Program-made: the position numbers and the translations under genes
Notes under the pieces: model-generated
Told to the model about the DNA's origin: nothing
Databases searched by the model: none
Seen by the model: the letters and a program-made list of their open reading frames with translations, nothing else
NCBI GenBank assembly: GCA_003255065.1
Contig: QAOA01001229.1
Location: 566,811-630,810 of the forward strand
Reading direction: 5' to 3'
Source of the DNA: Cercis canadensis
Taxonomy: Eukaryota; Streptophyta; Magnoliopsida; Fabales; Fabaceae
Length of the DNA stretch: 64,000 nt
In this document: piece by piece, positions 35,080 through 48,043 of the stretch
Layout of the letters: every line of letters starts with the position of its first letter
Position numbering within the stretch: the first letter of the stretch is position 1

Positions 35080-35826
35080 ATGGAAAAGGATGTCTGTGAT
35101 CTTTCTTCTTCATGGGATGGAGAAAATGGTCATTCTGTGGAGAAGAGGCTCAAATTGTTTGGCTTTGAGCTGAACCCTTGTTCTAAGAACAATGATGGGT
35201 GTGTCAAAGAATCTGTAGAAGGAGACGAAAGCGTGAACTCCTCAAACTCAGTTTCATCTGGTGGAGATCAGAAAACAACACAGGACCAAGAGAAGATCTC
35301 AACCAGAGACCCAGATGAGAGAAAGTTCGAGTGCCAATATTGTTTCAAGGAATTTGCAAATTCACAAGCATTAGGAGGCCACCAAAATGCTCACAAGAAA
35401 GAAAGAATGAAGAAGAAAAGGTTGCAGCTTCAGGCCAGAAAAGCCAGCATAAACTATTACCTACAACCTTTCCAAAGCAACCATGGTTTTGCTCACCATG
35501 GCTCTACTCCTTGGTTCTATGATCCCTCTTCCTATAACAACTCTGAGTTCACTCCCTATGAAGAATCTCAGATTAGCTTCAATTCAAATGACCAAGAAGG
35601 CCATCTTAATGGGTTTGATCAGAAATCAAAGTGGTATTCTGTGCCACCCCATGTCCCTTCCCAACAAGATTCATCTATGTTCACTTTTTCACATTCATAT
35701 AACAGCCCTTTCATCTTCAAGCCTTGCCACTTCCCTGCTAAAAACCAGAGCCATAATAAAGCTGTGGATCTTCAACTCGGCCTCAACTTGCAGTCAAATA
35801 CAAGAAGCTCTCTTAGAAGGACGTAA
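35080..35826 (+). CDS. Single C2H2 zinc-finger repressor, ZFP5/6/8-GIS type
   Basis: Intronless, 248 residues. An N-terminal [13 protein letters not shown] block (residues 21-33) is characteristic of the ZFP5/ZFP6/ZFP8/GIS group. One plant-type C2H2 finger lies at residues 85-105: [20 protein letters not shown] with Cys85, Cys88, His101, His105 and the QALGGH core at 96-101. A basic stretch ([11 protein letters not shown]) follows and may serve in nuclear import. The C-terminus has an EAR repression motif, DLQLGLNL, at about 230-237. Members of this group act in gibberellin and cytokinin control of trichome and shoot development. A longer reading from ATG 34972 adds 36 residues without family resemblance and is rejected on TATA position. 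Which member it corresponds to cannot be decided here. Confidence 0.9.
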   Translation: MEKDVCDLSSSWDGENGHSVEKRLKLFGFELNPCSKNNDGCVKESVEGDESVNSSNSVSSGGDQKTTQDQEKISTRDPDERKFECQYCFKEFANSQALGGHQNAHKKERMKKKRLQLQARKASINYYLQPFQSNHGFAHHGSTPWFYDPSSYNNSEFTPYEESQISFNSNDQEGHLNGFDQKSKWYSVPPHVPSQQDSSMFTFSHSYNSPFIFKPCHFPAKNQSHNKAVDLQLGLNLQSNTRSSLRRT

Positions 35827-36780
35827 ATTTAGTTCAGGATATATATAGTTTTATAGTAGCCATGTTCTCTTTCAATGATTTAATCTGGAAAAAATGCAAT
35901 TACAAAGAAAAAGAAAAAAATTCACAATTCATTGTAGCTGCCTAGCCCAAAGAGAGCCAATGGCTGAAGAGTCTGACCAGTGACAATTTATTCAATTTCG
36001 TATGTTTGTATAATTGTTTTGATAGGCCAACGGAAAATGCATACGATTTGGTTATATTTGCAGCAGAAAACTACAAGTCTAAAATAGAACTAATTAATAA
36101 AATAATATTCCATTCAAACATATACACAAACACATGGTAAGTAAAGACAAAATTAAAGGAGCGCATGTCAAGGATTTGAAGGCACTTCCCTCCAAAGGGA
36201 CCCCAAAAAAGGGAAGCTACCACCCATTTAAATAAAAATGTGAATACCCTAATCCAAAAACAGGAAGAAGATCACTGCCAGATCTAGAATAAAAGACTTG
36301 CCTTCAAAAATAGTTCTAACCATTAATTTTATTTGGATTATATTTCACAATGAATTTACAACGATAATATATATTTTGAAATGTGTAAACTGTAAAAATT
36401 GGGAATACCTTAGAAGAGGTATATGTAACTCACTCTTATTTTTATTTATTTTTTTCTATATATATCGCGAATATCAGTAAATTCAAAATTGGCAGGCTAC
36501 TTTTTAGCCTTAGGCCATATTCAAAACAAATGGGATATATAATTTATTCCATTTACTATAATATTATTAGGTATATATATCTCCTCTTTCTCATTATTAA
36601 AAAGGTTAATTTGCTACAAAGTAAAACCTACGCAATCAACTGCTTTAAGCATAATTTATTGAAAATAATCACAGTTGATCAGCAATTATTAACTTGCATA
36701 TTATGGTATGGAAAAAGAAAACTTCCAGATTATTATGGAAACTGTTAATTTTCTTAAGAATATTATTTTGATGGGCCAAC
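35827..36780. other. 3' flank, intergenic, no gene seen
   Basis: AT-rich sequence with no supported coding region. Confidence 0.4.
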
Positions 36781-36784
36781 AAGG

Positions 36785-36960
36785 GTTAGTTTAGCTAATA
36801 AGGATCAAATTACTTCACTTGTAAGGCTTAAGTTCAAATCTCACTGTGAGCAGTCTCTTTTTGGTAAGCAATTTGTAAGTATCACTGTAAGCTCTCATTG
36901 AAACATATGGTATTAACTTCCCCTCTCACCTTAAACTTTTGGTTACCAAAAAATTATTTC
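36785..36960 (+). mobile_element. SINE-like element, copy 1
   Basis: The head reads TTAGTTTAGCTAATAAGGATCA, followed by AAGTTCAAATCTCACTG, whose GTTCAAATC fits the polymerase III B box (GWTCRANNC). The body ends in CACCTTAAACTTTTGGTTACC and A-rich sequence. A diverged copy lies at 39664-39850 in the same orientation. No gene is encoded. Confidence 0.5.
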
Positions 36961-37501
36961 GGTGGCAAACCGTTGTGATAATGTTTGTCCATCCACTTTA
37001 CTTAGGCAATATGAACCATGCAAACATAAATGTCTTAAACGTGGTAATCTTCCAGGGAACAAATTATCATTATCTTTGAAATTACACAAGTGGGACCAAA
37101 GAACCACATGTATTTTTTATAGGAAAAACTTAAATTAGAAAAAAAAAAATTAAAATCCTCGATACTCATTTGTTCTTTTTTATCTGTTTGACTTTGCTAT
37201 TTGATATCTCTATATAATATATGTTTTTTCTCTTATTATAGTGCAGACCCTATATTTCACCCTCCTAAACCCCAACTAACCCAGATTGCTTTATTTTTGT
37301 TGCCTGTAACATCATCTAACCTCGAATATTTTAAAGCATTCTCCCTTCTCTATTTACCACCCTTTAATTTAATTATCATAAGCAAACTCTTATTTTAATA
37401 AAGTCCAGCACTCGTTAATTATTTAACTGATATATATAAAAATTGACAATTTTTGTCGTATCTCCCCCTCATAGAAATATTAAACCCACCCTCTCTAAAA
37501 G

Positions 37502-37537
<36 letters not shown>

Positions 37538-38003
37538 NNNNNNNNNNNNNNNNNNNNNNNNNNNNNNNNNNNNNNNNNNNNNNNNNNNNNNNNNNNNNNN
37601 NNNNNNNNNNNNNNNNNNNNNNNNNNNNNNNNNNNNNNNNNNNNNNNNNNNNNNNNNNNNNNNNNNNNNNNNNNNNNNNNNNNNNNNNNNNNNNNNNNNN
37701 NNNNNNNNNNNNNNNNNNNNNNNNNNNNNNNNNNNNNNNNNNNNNNNNNNNNNNNNNNNNNNNNNNNNNNNNNNNNNNNNNNNNNNNNNNNNNNNNNNNN
37801 NNNNNNNNNNNNNNNNNNNNNNNNNNNNNNNNNNNNNNNNNNNNNNNNNNNNNNNNNNNNNNNNNNNNNNNNNNNNNNNNNNNNNNNNNNNNNNNNNNNN
37901 NNNNNNNNNNNNNNNNNNNNNNNNNNNNNNNNNNNNNNNNNNNNNNNNNNNNNNNNNNNNNNNNNNNNNNNNNNNNNNNNNNNNNNNNNNNNNNNNNNNN
38001 NNN
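37502..38003. other. Poly-A tract and 466-bp assembly gap
   Basis: 36 A (37502-37537) run into 466 N (37538-38003). Open frames across it are artefacts. Content is unknown. Confidence 0.95.
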
Positions 38004-38839
38004 ATTAAAAATGACGAAGTCAACAACTTTCTTGGGTAGTTGAATTTAGGTTTAAATGAAATTGTTTCTGGGTTTAAACTAAAATGCTTCCATTGAATTA
38101 CAAGATGACTGCATAAGCATTTGATATTTTTATTAAGCATTATTTAACTATACTAGTATATAATATGAACTAGATATTAACCCATGATTTGACTATATAG
38201 AAAGCGATCCATAAAAATGAAGATTGACTATAAGGAAGTTGAAAATTAAATAAAGAAAAACGAAAACTTGTTATTCATTATATGAATTTTTCTTGCACAA
38301 ATTGGTTCGATGGATTTGATGAGAGGCATGAGTAATGCTTTCAAGGAGAAAGAAAATAATTAAAATCGATTATACATAATTAGATTTCTTATAAAAATCA
38401 TATATAAATTACACTATCACTATAAGTCATATTTACAAGAGAAATTGATCTAGTATTAAGGTTGAACTCTTTATCCATTTTTTGATTCAAATCTCCTTTG
38501 TTGTAAATACAGTTAATATTTATATACTAGCAAAAAATAAATAAAACCTAATAACGTATTTAAATATCTTATTACTAAATCATCCTTAATAACTTTATGC
38601 TTATGTATTTAAAAATATTAAGACTCCTAAATAACCTTAGACTCATGTGCTTGGACTAATGCATGGAGTATATTTCAACAATAAGTTTCATTAAAAAAAT
38701 GAAACTTACGACCTTGAAGAAAGAATGGCATATATAGCGCCACATTTATTTATTTTGTAATCCATGAATCAAAGTCCAATTTCAACTTTTAGATGGAGTG
38801 AGACTTACTAAACTTGGGATAAGTCATCCTTACTCCAAG
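38004..38839. other. Intergenic, no gene seen
   Basis: AT-rich. A GATCTAGTATTAAGGTTGAAC...GATTCAAATCTCC segment near 38445-38500 may be another worn SINE head. Confidence 0.35.
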
Positions 38840-38976
38840 GGTCTCGTTGTTAAAGCACCCACAACTGTAACTTTATATAGTGAAGTACTCTAAGACTTTC
38901 ATTTTGTCAATAAAGTGTATCGAACACAAGACCATATTCTTGCGATGAAAGCCTTGTAACCAACTGATCTACAGCC
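38840..38976 (-). mobile_element. tRNA-derived SINE head
   Basis: On the minus strand the sequence starts GGGCTGTAGATCAGTTGGTT, an almost tRNA-like A box, and continues about 35 nt later to TTGTGTTCGATAC, a perfect B-box core (GTTCGATAC). Downstream sequence does not close a tRNA cloverleaf. A tRNA-related SINE is more likely than a functional tRNA gene. Confidence 0.5.
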
Positions 38977-39663
38977 CAGTTGATATAATGCCACATCTAT
39001 CCCAATTGACGATTTGGGCAAAAGTCATCTGGCTCCCAACAATTTTCCATTAAAATGTTATGACACTTTGCTCCTTAATTATCATGCATACGGAGAAAGG
39101 AACAAAAGGTTTGATACATAAAGATATTTCTTTAATTTGATGATTATGCTTGTTATTATTAGTAACCAATTTGACTTACCCTTTTACTTTTAGGTTGCGT
39201 ATGGAAAATTGGGATAAGTATGTACAATTTAAGATATTTAGATCAAATATTTTTTTTTTGGTAATAATTGAATCAATATTTAAATGATACATTATTATAA
39301 GTATTTTTTTTTATATATGACAAGACATGTATTTAAACTCTTACTATAAATTAAATAAACGACATTTAACAAAATGTTAATGGCGTCTATTTTATATTTA
39401 AGCCTGAGAAATTTCTTCAGAAGCATTCTCATCTCAAATGAAAAATAATATATTTTTTTGTCGTTTTTAGATTTCTTGAATTTGGACAAGATGATGCGGG
39501 TCAATGCAAACTTGTATATTTATTTCCGGGTTGCTTCTGGAAAAATCATGGATTCTAGTTTATGGGAATATACCCACTTACCTTAAATGGGCTCGATTTT
39601 TTGTTTTTTTATGGATGGGCTGGATTGTTTGTTTCATTCAATTTGAATTTAGATACAAAAAGA

Positions 39664-39850
39664 AGTTAGTTTAGCTAATAAGTATCAAATTAATTCATGT
39701 ATATCGCTTAAGTTTGAATCTTATTACAAGTAATTCCTATTTAGTAGGTAAAGTATAAGTACAATTGTAAGTTTTCATTGAGGTCTGTGGCATACCCTAA
39801 CTTTGAAATAGGATAACCTTCCCTCATCGTAAACTTTTATATTAAAAAAA
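39664..39850 (+). mobile_element. SINE-like element, copy 2
   Basis: Collinear with 36785-36960: TTAGTTTAGCTAATAAGTATCA, then GTTTGAATCTTATTAC, CCTATTTAGTAGGTAAAGTA, TTTTCATTGAG, and a tail of CGTAAACTTTTATATT plus A-run. More diverged in the B box than copy 1. Confidence 0.5.
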
Positions 39851-42800
39851 AATAGTCAATATTACTTAATTTTAAAAGATATTGCTTACATATTCAATAA
39901 TTCATATAATGGATAATTTATTGAAGTACTTTCTTTTTGCTGCCAAATAACTCTATTTTATACTTCTTGGTTTGAATTATTCTCCTAGCTAAAGTTAGGA
40001 AGGGTGGGTTTTAAAATAAACCCATAAAGTTGCTTTGCAATTTTAATCACATATTATGAATGGGTTGTATCCCACGTTACCATTTAACATCTTTATGACA
40101 ATATCAATAATAAATAATTAAAAAAAACACACACACAAGTTGCTTAGGAGTGTATCCACTAAACTCTTGTATAAAATATAATTACGGTCGGTCCAATGAA
40201 GGATCCTCCATTTGATTGGTCTTAATTGGAGTGGTGCCCAAATTAATAATCCTATCGCTTTACTAATCATTCATAATTGAATTCTAACTTATAATAAAAA
40301 ATTATTAACATATATTAGGCACTGACCTTAGCATACAACACCAAGCATGTTTTTTAAATATTTCTTTTAGGTTCATCTTTTTGACCTTTCAGATTTATAG
40401 ACTAATATAGGAGCACATGTAATATGTATCCTTAAAAACCGAAAGGAAAATGAAATTTTCAAATAAAATTGTATTTGTTGGCTGAATGCAAATAACGTTG
40501 TTTACTAAATAATGGGAGTCCTTCTTGGGAGAGGTCCCGCTATAAAGAGCGTCTGAGAGTATTTCGGAGGATTAGTCATAGGCAAAGCCTAAAATACCTC
40601 GGCTAAAGACAAAAAAAAAAAAAAAAAAAAAAAANACATAATGTAGAAACAATTTTAGGAATCTTTTCTTTTTTGAGGCAATAATTTTAGGAATCTTTAT
40701 CCTAAAACAAATAAGAAATTGGGCGTTGTGAGTCAGACAAACGTGAGGCAGTTAATAAAAATTTCATTCATTCCAACATTATAATAAAAAAAGAGCATAA
40801 TTTTCAAATTTTCCATTGAAAATTTCGGTGGAGTCGACTTATTGACTAATTTAATTTTCAATTAGATTTTTTTTTTTTTTGAATATGTTGAAACAATAGG
40901 ATGCTTTTTTTTTTCTTCTTATCTTACTTAAATAGATCATTCCTTTTTAAAACAAAAAAAAAGGTATTTATATTGATTATTATTTTTTTCACATTTTCTC
41001 ACTATTATGATCCTATTTTAATTGATCTTTGATAGTTTTTCCTAAACTCACTTAACACTTTTTTTTAAAAAAAAAAATGGCTTAGACTCAACTGGATTCA
41101 TAAATGTAAAAAAGAATAGACATTGAAATAGAACTAACATTATTCCAGAAAAAATTTCATTCACCAAAATTTCTTAAATAGATGCTTTATGAAAGATTCT
41201 CGTTAACTTGGAATCATTGAGTCAATAGAATTTTTTTTTTTTTGGGTTGAAGGTCAATAGGATAGTCTTACAAGTGGTAAGTGAATATTAGGCATTAGGC
41301 ACTGGACTGGGCCCAATACTTTGGTACATCAAACTTCAAAATCCAGCAAGGTCTTATGTTAGATGGGCCAGCCCAGTAAACTTCACATGTAGACTTGGGC
41401 TTATATTGGGCCCAAGGATCTGGGTCAGCTAAAACTTCCATTTGCATTTCATGGTGTTTTTAAGACCCTTCCCCCTCCCTTTACCACTCAAACTGTATAT
41501 AGGAGAACTCTTTTGGTTAATAATCTTAATATAGACATTTGTTCTTAAATTCTAGTTATGTCCCAATTTTTACCTTCAACTTGATCCATCAAATTTTAAT
41601 TCAATATTAGTTTTTCCTTTATTAAATTTTCTGTTAATACGTGGCAAAAGTTATCCAATATCTGCCAAAAACAAGTTGTTACATCCTTGTCTCTTTGATG
41701 TGATGTGAAAGACAGAAAGAGATTCAAAGGAAAGGAGCTTAGTCCTCTTTAGGTGCTTAGTCGCGTTCTTTCAACTTCAATGTCGAATCCTTTAAGACAA
41801 AACATTGCACAGCATATTATCATGTCAAAACTCAGAACCAAACTTGTCTCCTATCCTAGTATTAAAAGCATCATAGAAAACAAGTTCTCTATTTTTTTGT
41901 TATAAAAATGAAATTTGTTTTTAAATTCATATAAACTTTATTGCAAGAGACGTTATTAATATGATTATCTAGCATTTTCTTGAAGAATAAGGGTGAGTTT
42001 CATATTGCCTCTTAAAAGTCCAAAAAGAAACAAAAAAAAAAAACTATTTTAAATTAAGCACTTGTACTTAATTATGATAAATAAGAAACATTAGCAAAGT
42101 AATCTAGTGCCAACACGAATCTTGCACATTTTCAAACACAAAAGTAGATTACATTTAGAACTGTATGATATAATCTTCTGTCTTTTTCTTTGTTGAATAT
42201 TTTCTAAACAGTATAGTTTTAATTATTTGTTTGTNGTTTTAATTATATGTTTGTTTTATATATATATGAGCTACTTAATAAAGGTGACAGGTCCCTTTTG
42301 CTGATAAGCAAGTGGCATAGTGATGGTGAAGTGATGATGGGTCATATGCTATGCTAGGGGTGTTGTTGAGCAAATATCAGCTGGATAGTCATTTAAGCTA
42401 GCTTCCATACTTACAACACACTCCAATGGAGCCCACTTCTAAATCATAAGCTACTATTTCTTGTCCTTATTCTAACACCTAAAAGTAAGACATGATTTTA
42501 TACTTTACTTGGTTGGTTCTCATTACTTCACTCATGATTATCTCTCTTTTGTGTACGTCTTAATTTTATTTGATACATGTGGGTTAGTTAGTCACATGAT
42601 AATTTTAAAACTTCCATTGATGGTTTAGGTACATAGTATCATGTGGTTCCAATATAATTATTATTAAGAGAGGGCCATGATGACTGCAAAACTAATTATA
42701 CACCCTCAAAAAAAAAAAAAAAAAGAAAGAAAATTCATCCAAAATCATACCAATGATCAACTATGTGCTTGAAAACCAAGAGGTTTAATTTATACTATGA

Positions 42801-44870
42801 GGAATTTTACATGTATAATTTTTGAAATATATAATCTTTATATAGCATGCTTTATTTGAATTTGAGTTTGAGAGATGTAGCTACTCTTGGCATTCTAATT
42901 AATGGTGCGAATCAATTTTTATGTGATTCGTTTTTATGGTAATATAAAGTTTAGAGTGAGGAAAAGTTACTTCATTCTAAAGTCAAGATATAGTGTGATT
43001 TAAATTTAAACTTTATAAATAAAATAATTTGATCATTACCAGATAAACTAACCCCCATTTAGCTACTATGAGGAATTCTACATGTATAAATTTTAAAGTA
43101 TATAATCTTTATGTAGCATGCTTTTATTTGAATTTGAGTTTGAGAGTGATGTAGCTACTATTGGCATTCTAATTAATGGTGCGGATTCTTCTTTATATGA
43201 TTTTTTTTTTCTTGTTTTCTAATTACTATATAGATTGTGTCGTATAAGTTGCTGAGATTTCTCAAGGATTTAATTGTTGCTTTTGAAGGTAAACAAATAG
43301 CAACAAAATAAGGAATCTCATATTGAAATAATATTTTATAACATAGTAATGCGTGTAGATGAATGAGAATAGATAAATTGTAGCCAATTGTATTCCACAA
43401 TGCACACACATCTAAGAGTTCTCTTGTTTGTTTTTCAAAGGAATTGATACGCTGTATTGTTTGCATCTCCTTAGCCAACTATGTAATTGCTATTACAATT
43501 GTTGATTAAACTTTTTTTTTTGGGTTATTATAAACTGATTATTTATTTGCCCACAAACAAATGTAGAAACTTTTATAAGTTTGAAGCTGTCATTTTCTGT
43601 AACCCCACAAAACTAAACTTTTTAAGAGTCACCTTTTTAGATTTGCAATGAACTCTTTGTCAATTGTACTTATCACAAAATAATTTATCTTTTTTTTTAC
43701 CATACTTAATGCATATTACTAAGTTGGGACATTAATAATTAATTATTTTGAGAAAATATTAAATTTATTATGCCCACCACAGGTAATGCACTTAGCTCAT
43801 TATTTATGGTATCCATTAAACATTGTTATCAGGCCAAGATATTCAAGTTGACAATCTTGTAATCTAGCAAATCTTAAAGTCGCCATAGTAATAATCACCT
43901 AAAAAAGCAAGAAATATTTTGAGATGAATAATTAGTAAAATTATAACGAATACAATAAGGTAATCAAGATTTTCAGGTCAAATTTCATTATGAGGTCCAC
44001 CCTTTTTGATTGGAATTTCAATTGCTTAGCTTTTTGGCATTGATTATGGCTAATTATCATTCATCCTTCCCATTCCACCTCTGCTTCTTTCACCCTTTCC
44101 CACTCCACTGGTTTAAAACTTGGAATAGACTGTTTGGAAGAAACGAAGCAATCTTCCCATGCGCCTATGGCGCACTACGCACCCTATTTTTGCCTCTTAA
44201 TCCTAAATAAAATACACATACCTAAGGTATAATCTGTGAGATTAAATAAAACTATAAAAAAAAATTGTTTTTCTTGTTCTAAAAATTGCAAAGAGTTTTC
44301 TTTAAGTATAACTTAAAGGGGATTTATAAAATTAAAAAAGTTTGCTTAAGAAAATATATTCACATTTACTTTAAATATATTTTATTATAAGAAAAAAATA
44401 TATTTAAATCGTTAATAATATAACTTATACTAATACACTCACCAAAAAGTAAATACAGTAGCATTTCATTTCAANAGTGTATAATTACTTGAGTGGTTGT
44501 TAAGGTCTACGTTAAATAAAAACTAAATGAAATAAAAATAAAATATTTTAATGACATCTAGATGCTTTGTTGATAAAGCAAGCATGGGTTTAAATTTGAG
44601 ACAAGTTTTCACTTAATTCCTTTAGCCCAAAAAAAAAATATATCTAATAGTTGCTTTTTGAAATATATATAAACTTTTTTTATAATTTCATTATACTTTA
44701 TGGACATTCAGTATAATTTAAAATTTATCTTAACAAACATCCGTACTATGTGCCTATGTCAACTTCCCAGTGCGTACTACGCACCATGCGTCCCTTATCC
44801 GCAATGAAATTTGCATTCAAAATTTTATTAAAAAAACAATATAACACCGAATTTCCCCTCCATTTTCCCG
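39851..44870. other. Intergenic, repeat-rich, no gene seen
   Basis: Contains a poly-A run with an N joint at 40635, single N at 42235 (about 20 bp duplicated around it) and at 44475, and a cluster of GGGCCC words near 41305-41420 (TGGGCCCAAT, GATGGGCCAGCCC, TTGGGCCCAAGG) with no gene start attached. No coding region is supported. Confidence 0.4.
42790..43190 (+). repeat. About 125-bp direct repeat pair
   Basis: CTATGAGGAATTTTACATG...CTAATTAATGGTGCG near 42795-42910 recurs near 43065-43185 with a few changes and one insertion. About 150 bp lie between the copies. No N is adjacent, so this is likely a real duplication. No function is evident. Confidence 0.7.
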
Positions 44871-45119
44871 TCTTCTTGTCTCTTTCTCTGTCTGTCTCTC
44901 TCATCCAAAGCTCCAGCTTGGAGGTCTATGGAGTCCTGCTTCTCATGCTTGGGATTTCCATTGCTCTTGTAGCTTCAATTTGAGGATGACTTCGAGGAAT
45001 ATGAGACCAAGCGCGGGAAAATCTATGTCCCAAATTCGTGAATTACTGTGATATTTTTTGGTCTCGGGAAGGGGGGGAGTTCTAGGGTTTTGCCATAGTG
45101 TTACTGACTAATTTGGAAA

Positions 45120-47966
45120 ATGCCGGGGAATCGATCGAAATCGGAGAAGCATGATGCTGCGAAGCAGCTCCGGCGGGATCCGTATGAGGTTCTCGGTGTC
45201 TCGCGCAACTCAACGGATCAGGAAATCAAAAGCGCTTACCGGAAAATGGCGCTCAAGTATGTTAAAATTGTTTTTCCCAGTGACTTTGTAGTTTTTCAGG
45301 CTTATTCTTTCCTAGGAAGTTAGTTCTGCAGATTTTGAATCATTACCTCGAGCTTAGAATTTTTGATAATTTAACTTTGGCGTGTTGGTGTTGAATATTT
45401 GAGGTTTATATCAACTTTGTAAGATGCCAGGTATGATTGGATACAGAGAAGCTGATTTGAGGGATATGCCGTTACACTACGAATTTATCTACCATAGAAG
45501 AGAGAGAGAGAGAGAGGGGGGGGGGTGTGTGGAGAAAGTAACACAATAGAACCTCACGCTAGTGTGGCTTTGGACTAAGTGAGGATGTCGTAACTTAAGA
45601 CTGTCCCGTGTTCATCTCAGTGTTTACTGGAGTGTAGTGTTTTTTGTTTTAATCTAGTTTTGGTGGGAGGAGAAAGGAGAGGGTTAGGGGGTAAACAGAC
45701 CAAATATTGGGTTGAGAACTAGAAAACAAGGGTTCTGTGACATTGATTTGAGTATCCTGAAGTTAGTAGATATTCTCAGTTGGTCATATATTAGGTTAAG
45801 CTTCAGTGTTGATAAAATTTGGGATTAGTAAGCTCAAAAATGCGTGGCTTTGGACTAAGTGAGGATGTCGTAACTTAGGACTGTCCTGTGTTCATCTCGG
45901 TGTTTACTGGAATGTCGTGATTTTTTTTTATATAGTTTTGGTGGGTGGAGAAAGAGGGGGGCGTTAGGGTGTAAATAGACTAAATATTGGGTTGAGAGCT
46001 AGAAAACAAGGGTTCTGTGACATTGATTTGAGTATGCTGAAGTTAGTAGATATTCTCAGCTGTCATATATTAGGTTAAGTTTCTGAGTTGTTATATTTGT
46101 GATTAGTACGCTCAACAATGTGCTGTGCTCCCTTTAAAATGCTAATGTAACTTGATACTTAAGTATAGAAGAGTATTCATTTTAAATGTATTCTATCTGA
46201 AAAAAAAATGTCACAGTTTCAGATAGACTTAAGATGAGAGTAAAATAGCACTATGAAGACACTGCTGTGGCACAGGCACTTGATTAACACTAGTACTTAG
46301 ACGTAGAAACCCTTGCAATCTACTTTATTTTTACTAGCCTAGGGGAAGTCTTGATAGTGGTCTTGCTTTTTCCCCCTGCATCAGTGGTAGACATTGGCAA
46401 GATTAGACTGAAAGAAATTTGATTGACTTTATTCATCTGATATGAGCACTAAAAGCTAAATGTGGTTTTGCTGTAATAAATTTGTAGCCCTTCTTGAGCA
46501 CCTGGTTCCCTGAAGTCACTGTTGAATAATGGCTAATTGATAAAATTGCTAAATTTATTCCGTTTCAGATATCATCCTGACAAGAATGCTAATGATCCTC
46601 AAGCAGCTGATATGTTTAAAGAGGTCACCTTTTCGTACAATATCTTGTCGGATCCAGACAAAAGGCGTCAGTATGACTCAGCTGGTTTTGAGGTGATATA
46701 TATTGTGTTTGATAATATGGACCATTACCAGTCTTTCCAGATTTACGTTGGTCATCAATCTTTGAGGCTGTTGGGCTTCACCCTAGGCATTTTGGTTCTT
46801 TAAGATTCCAAACTAATTTTATTGTTTTATCTTTATATGGAATGTCAGTGATGAAATGATCTCCTGATCTTGTGTAGGCTGTTGAATCAGATAGCCAAGA
46901 ATTAGAGTTGGATCTTTCAAGTTTGGGTGCTGTGAATACAATGTTTGCTGCACTTTTTAGGTAAGAAGCAAGAATATTTTGCTCTGCTTATTCATTTTCC
47001 AGGGTTCTTTTGTAACCTTTTCTTGTTGAGCGCTCATAAAATAAATAACAAATTGCTATACTCTGAATTTCCTCCTTTTTATCCCTAATTTTCTCCATAT
47101 GTCACAGTAAACTTGGTGTTCCAATTAAGACAACTGTTTCAGCAACTATTTTGGAAGAGGCACTTAATGGTTTGGTGATCATTCGTCCACTTCCATTGGG
47201 GCAGCCTATATCTAAAAGGGTGAGATGTTGTCTTATATAAGTTTGTTGTTCTCTTTTTTAATCATAATTGTTGTATTTGATGTCTTTTACTTAACTATTT
47301 TTATTATTTCCATCATCTGACAGGTTGAGAAGCAATGTGCTCACTTCTATTCAGTTACATTAACAGAAGAGGAAGCACGGGCTGGATTTGTTTGCCGAGT
47401 GCAATCATCAGATAAAAGCAAGTTCAAGGTTAGAATATAAATCCTGAATTTATTTCTGTAAGGATTGCATGCCAGTTTCTTCAATTTGATCTTAAGGTTT
47501 TTATTCTTGCTCTGTCATGCATGAAGATTGAGGCACCTCTAATAAATCATGTGCATGTTTTTGGTTTCTTTTGTTATTTAAATGATATGAAGTTGAATTA
47601 TAATATTATCCCAGGATTTCATTCTTTCCCCCCTGTAACAAAAATAGTTATTGATTTTGGGGTTCTTTCTGATTTTCATCTGAAAGTTGTTGTAAATCTA
47701 CTGTGTCTAGTATGTTTTGTTCCTTGAGAACCTCAAATATGGAATTTTGTCATACGCAGTTTGTGTATCTTTTGGATATGCGCATCTAACTGATGTTTTA
47801 TTTGATTTCATATACTTTTTAGATATTATGAAATATTACTTTCTTATATTTGTAAATGACCACTTTTAAGTGTATTAATTAATTTTCTTTCTGCAGTTAT
47901 TATATTTTGATCAAGAAGAGAATGGTGGATTAAGTCTTGCACTCCAGGTATTAAGCTTTTTTTACC

Positions 47967-48043
<77 letters not shown>

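Noticed and set aside
41286..41420. Promoter defined by clustered GGGCCC words
   Set aside because: No gene start or transcript-like sequence follows on either strand within several kb.
47521..47727. Small ORFs inside dnaJ16 introns (also 48196-48381, 48500-48802)
   Set aside because: They are intron sequence or partial exons read through splice sites; the spliced model accounts for the coding parts.
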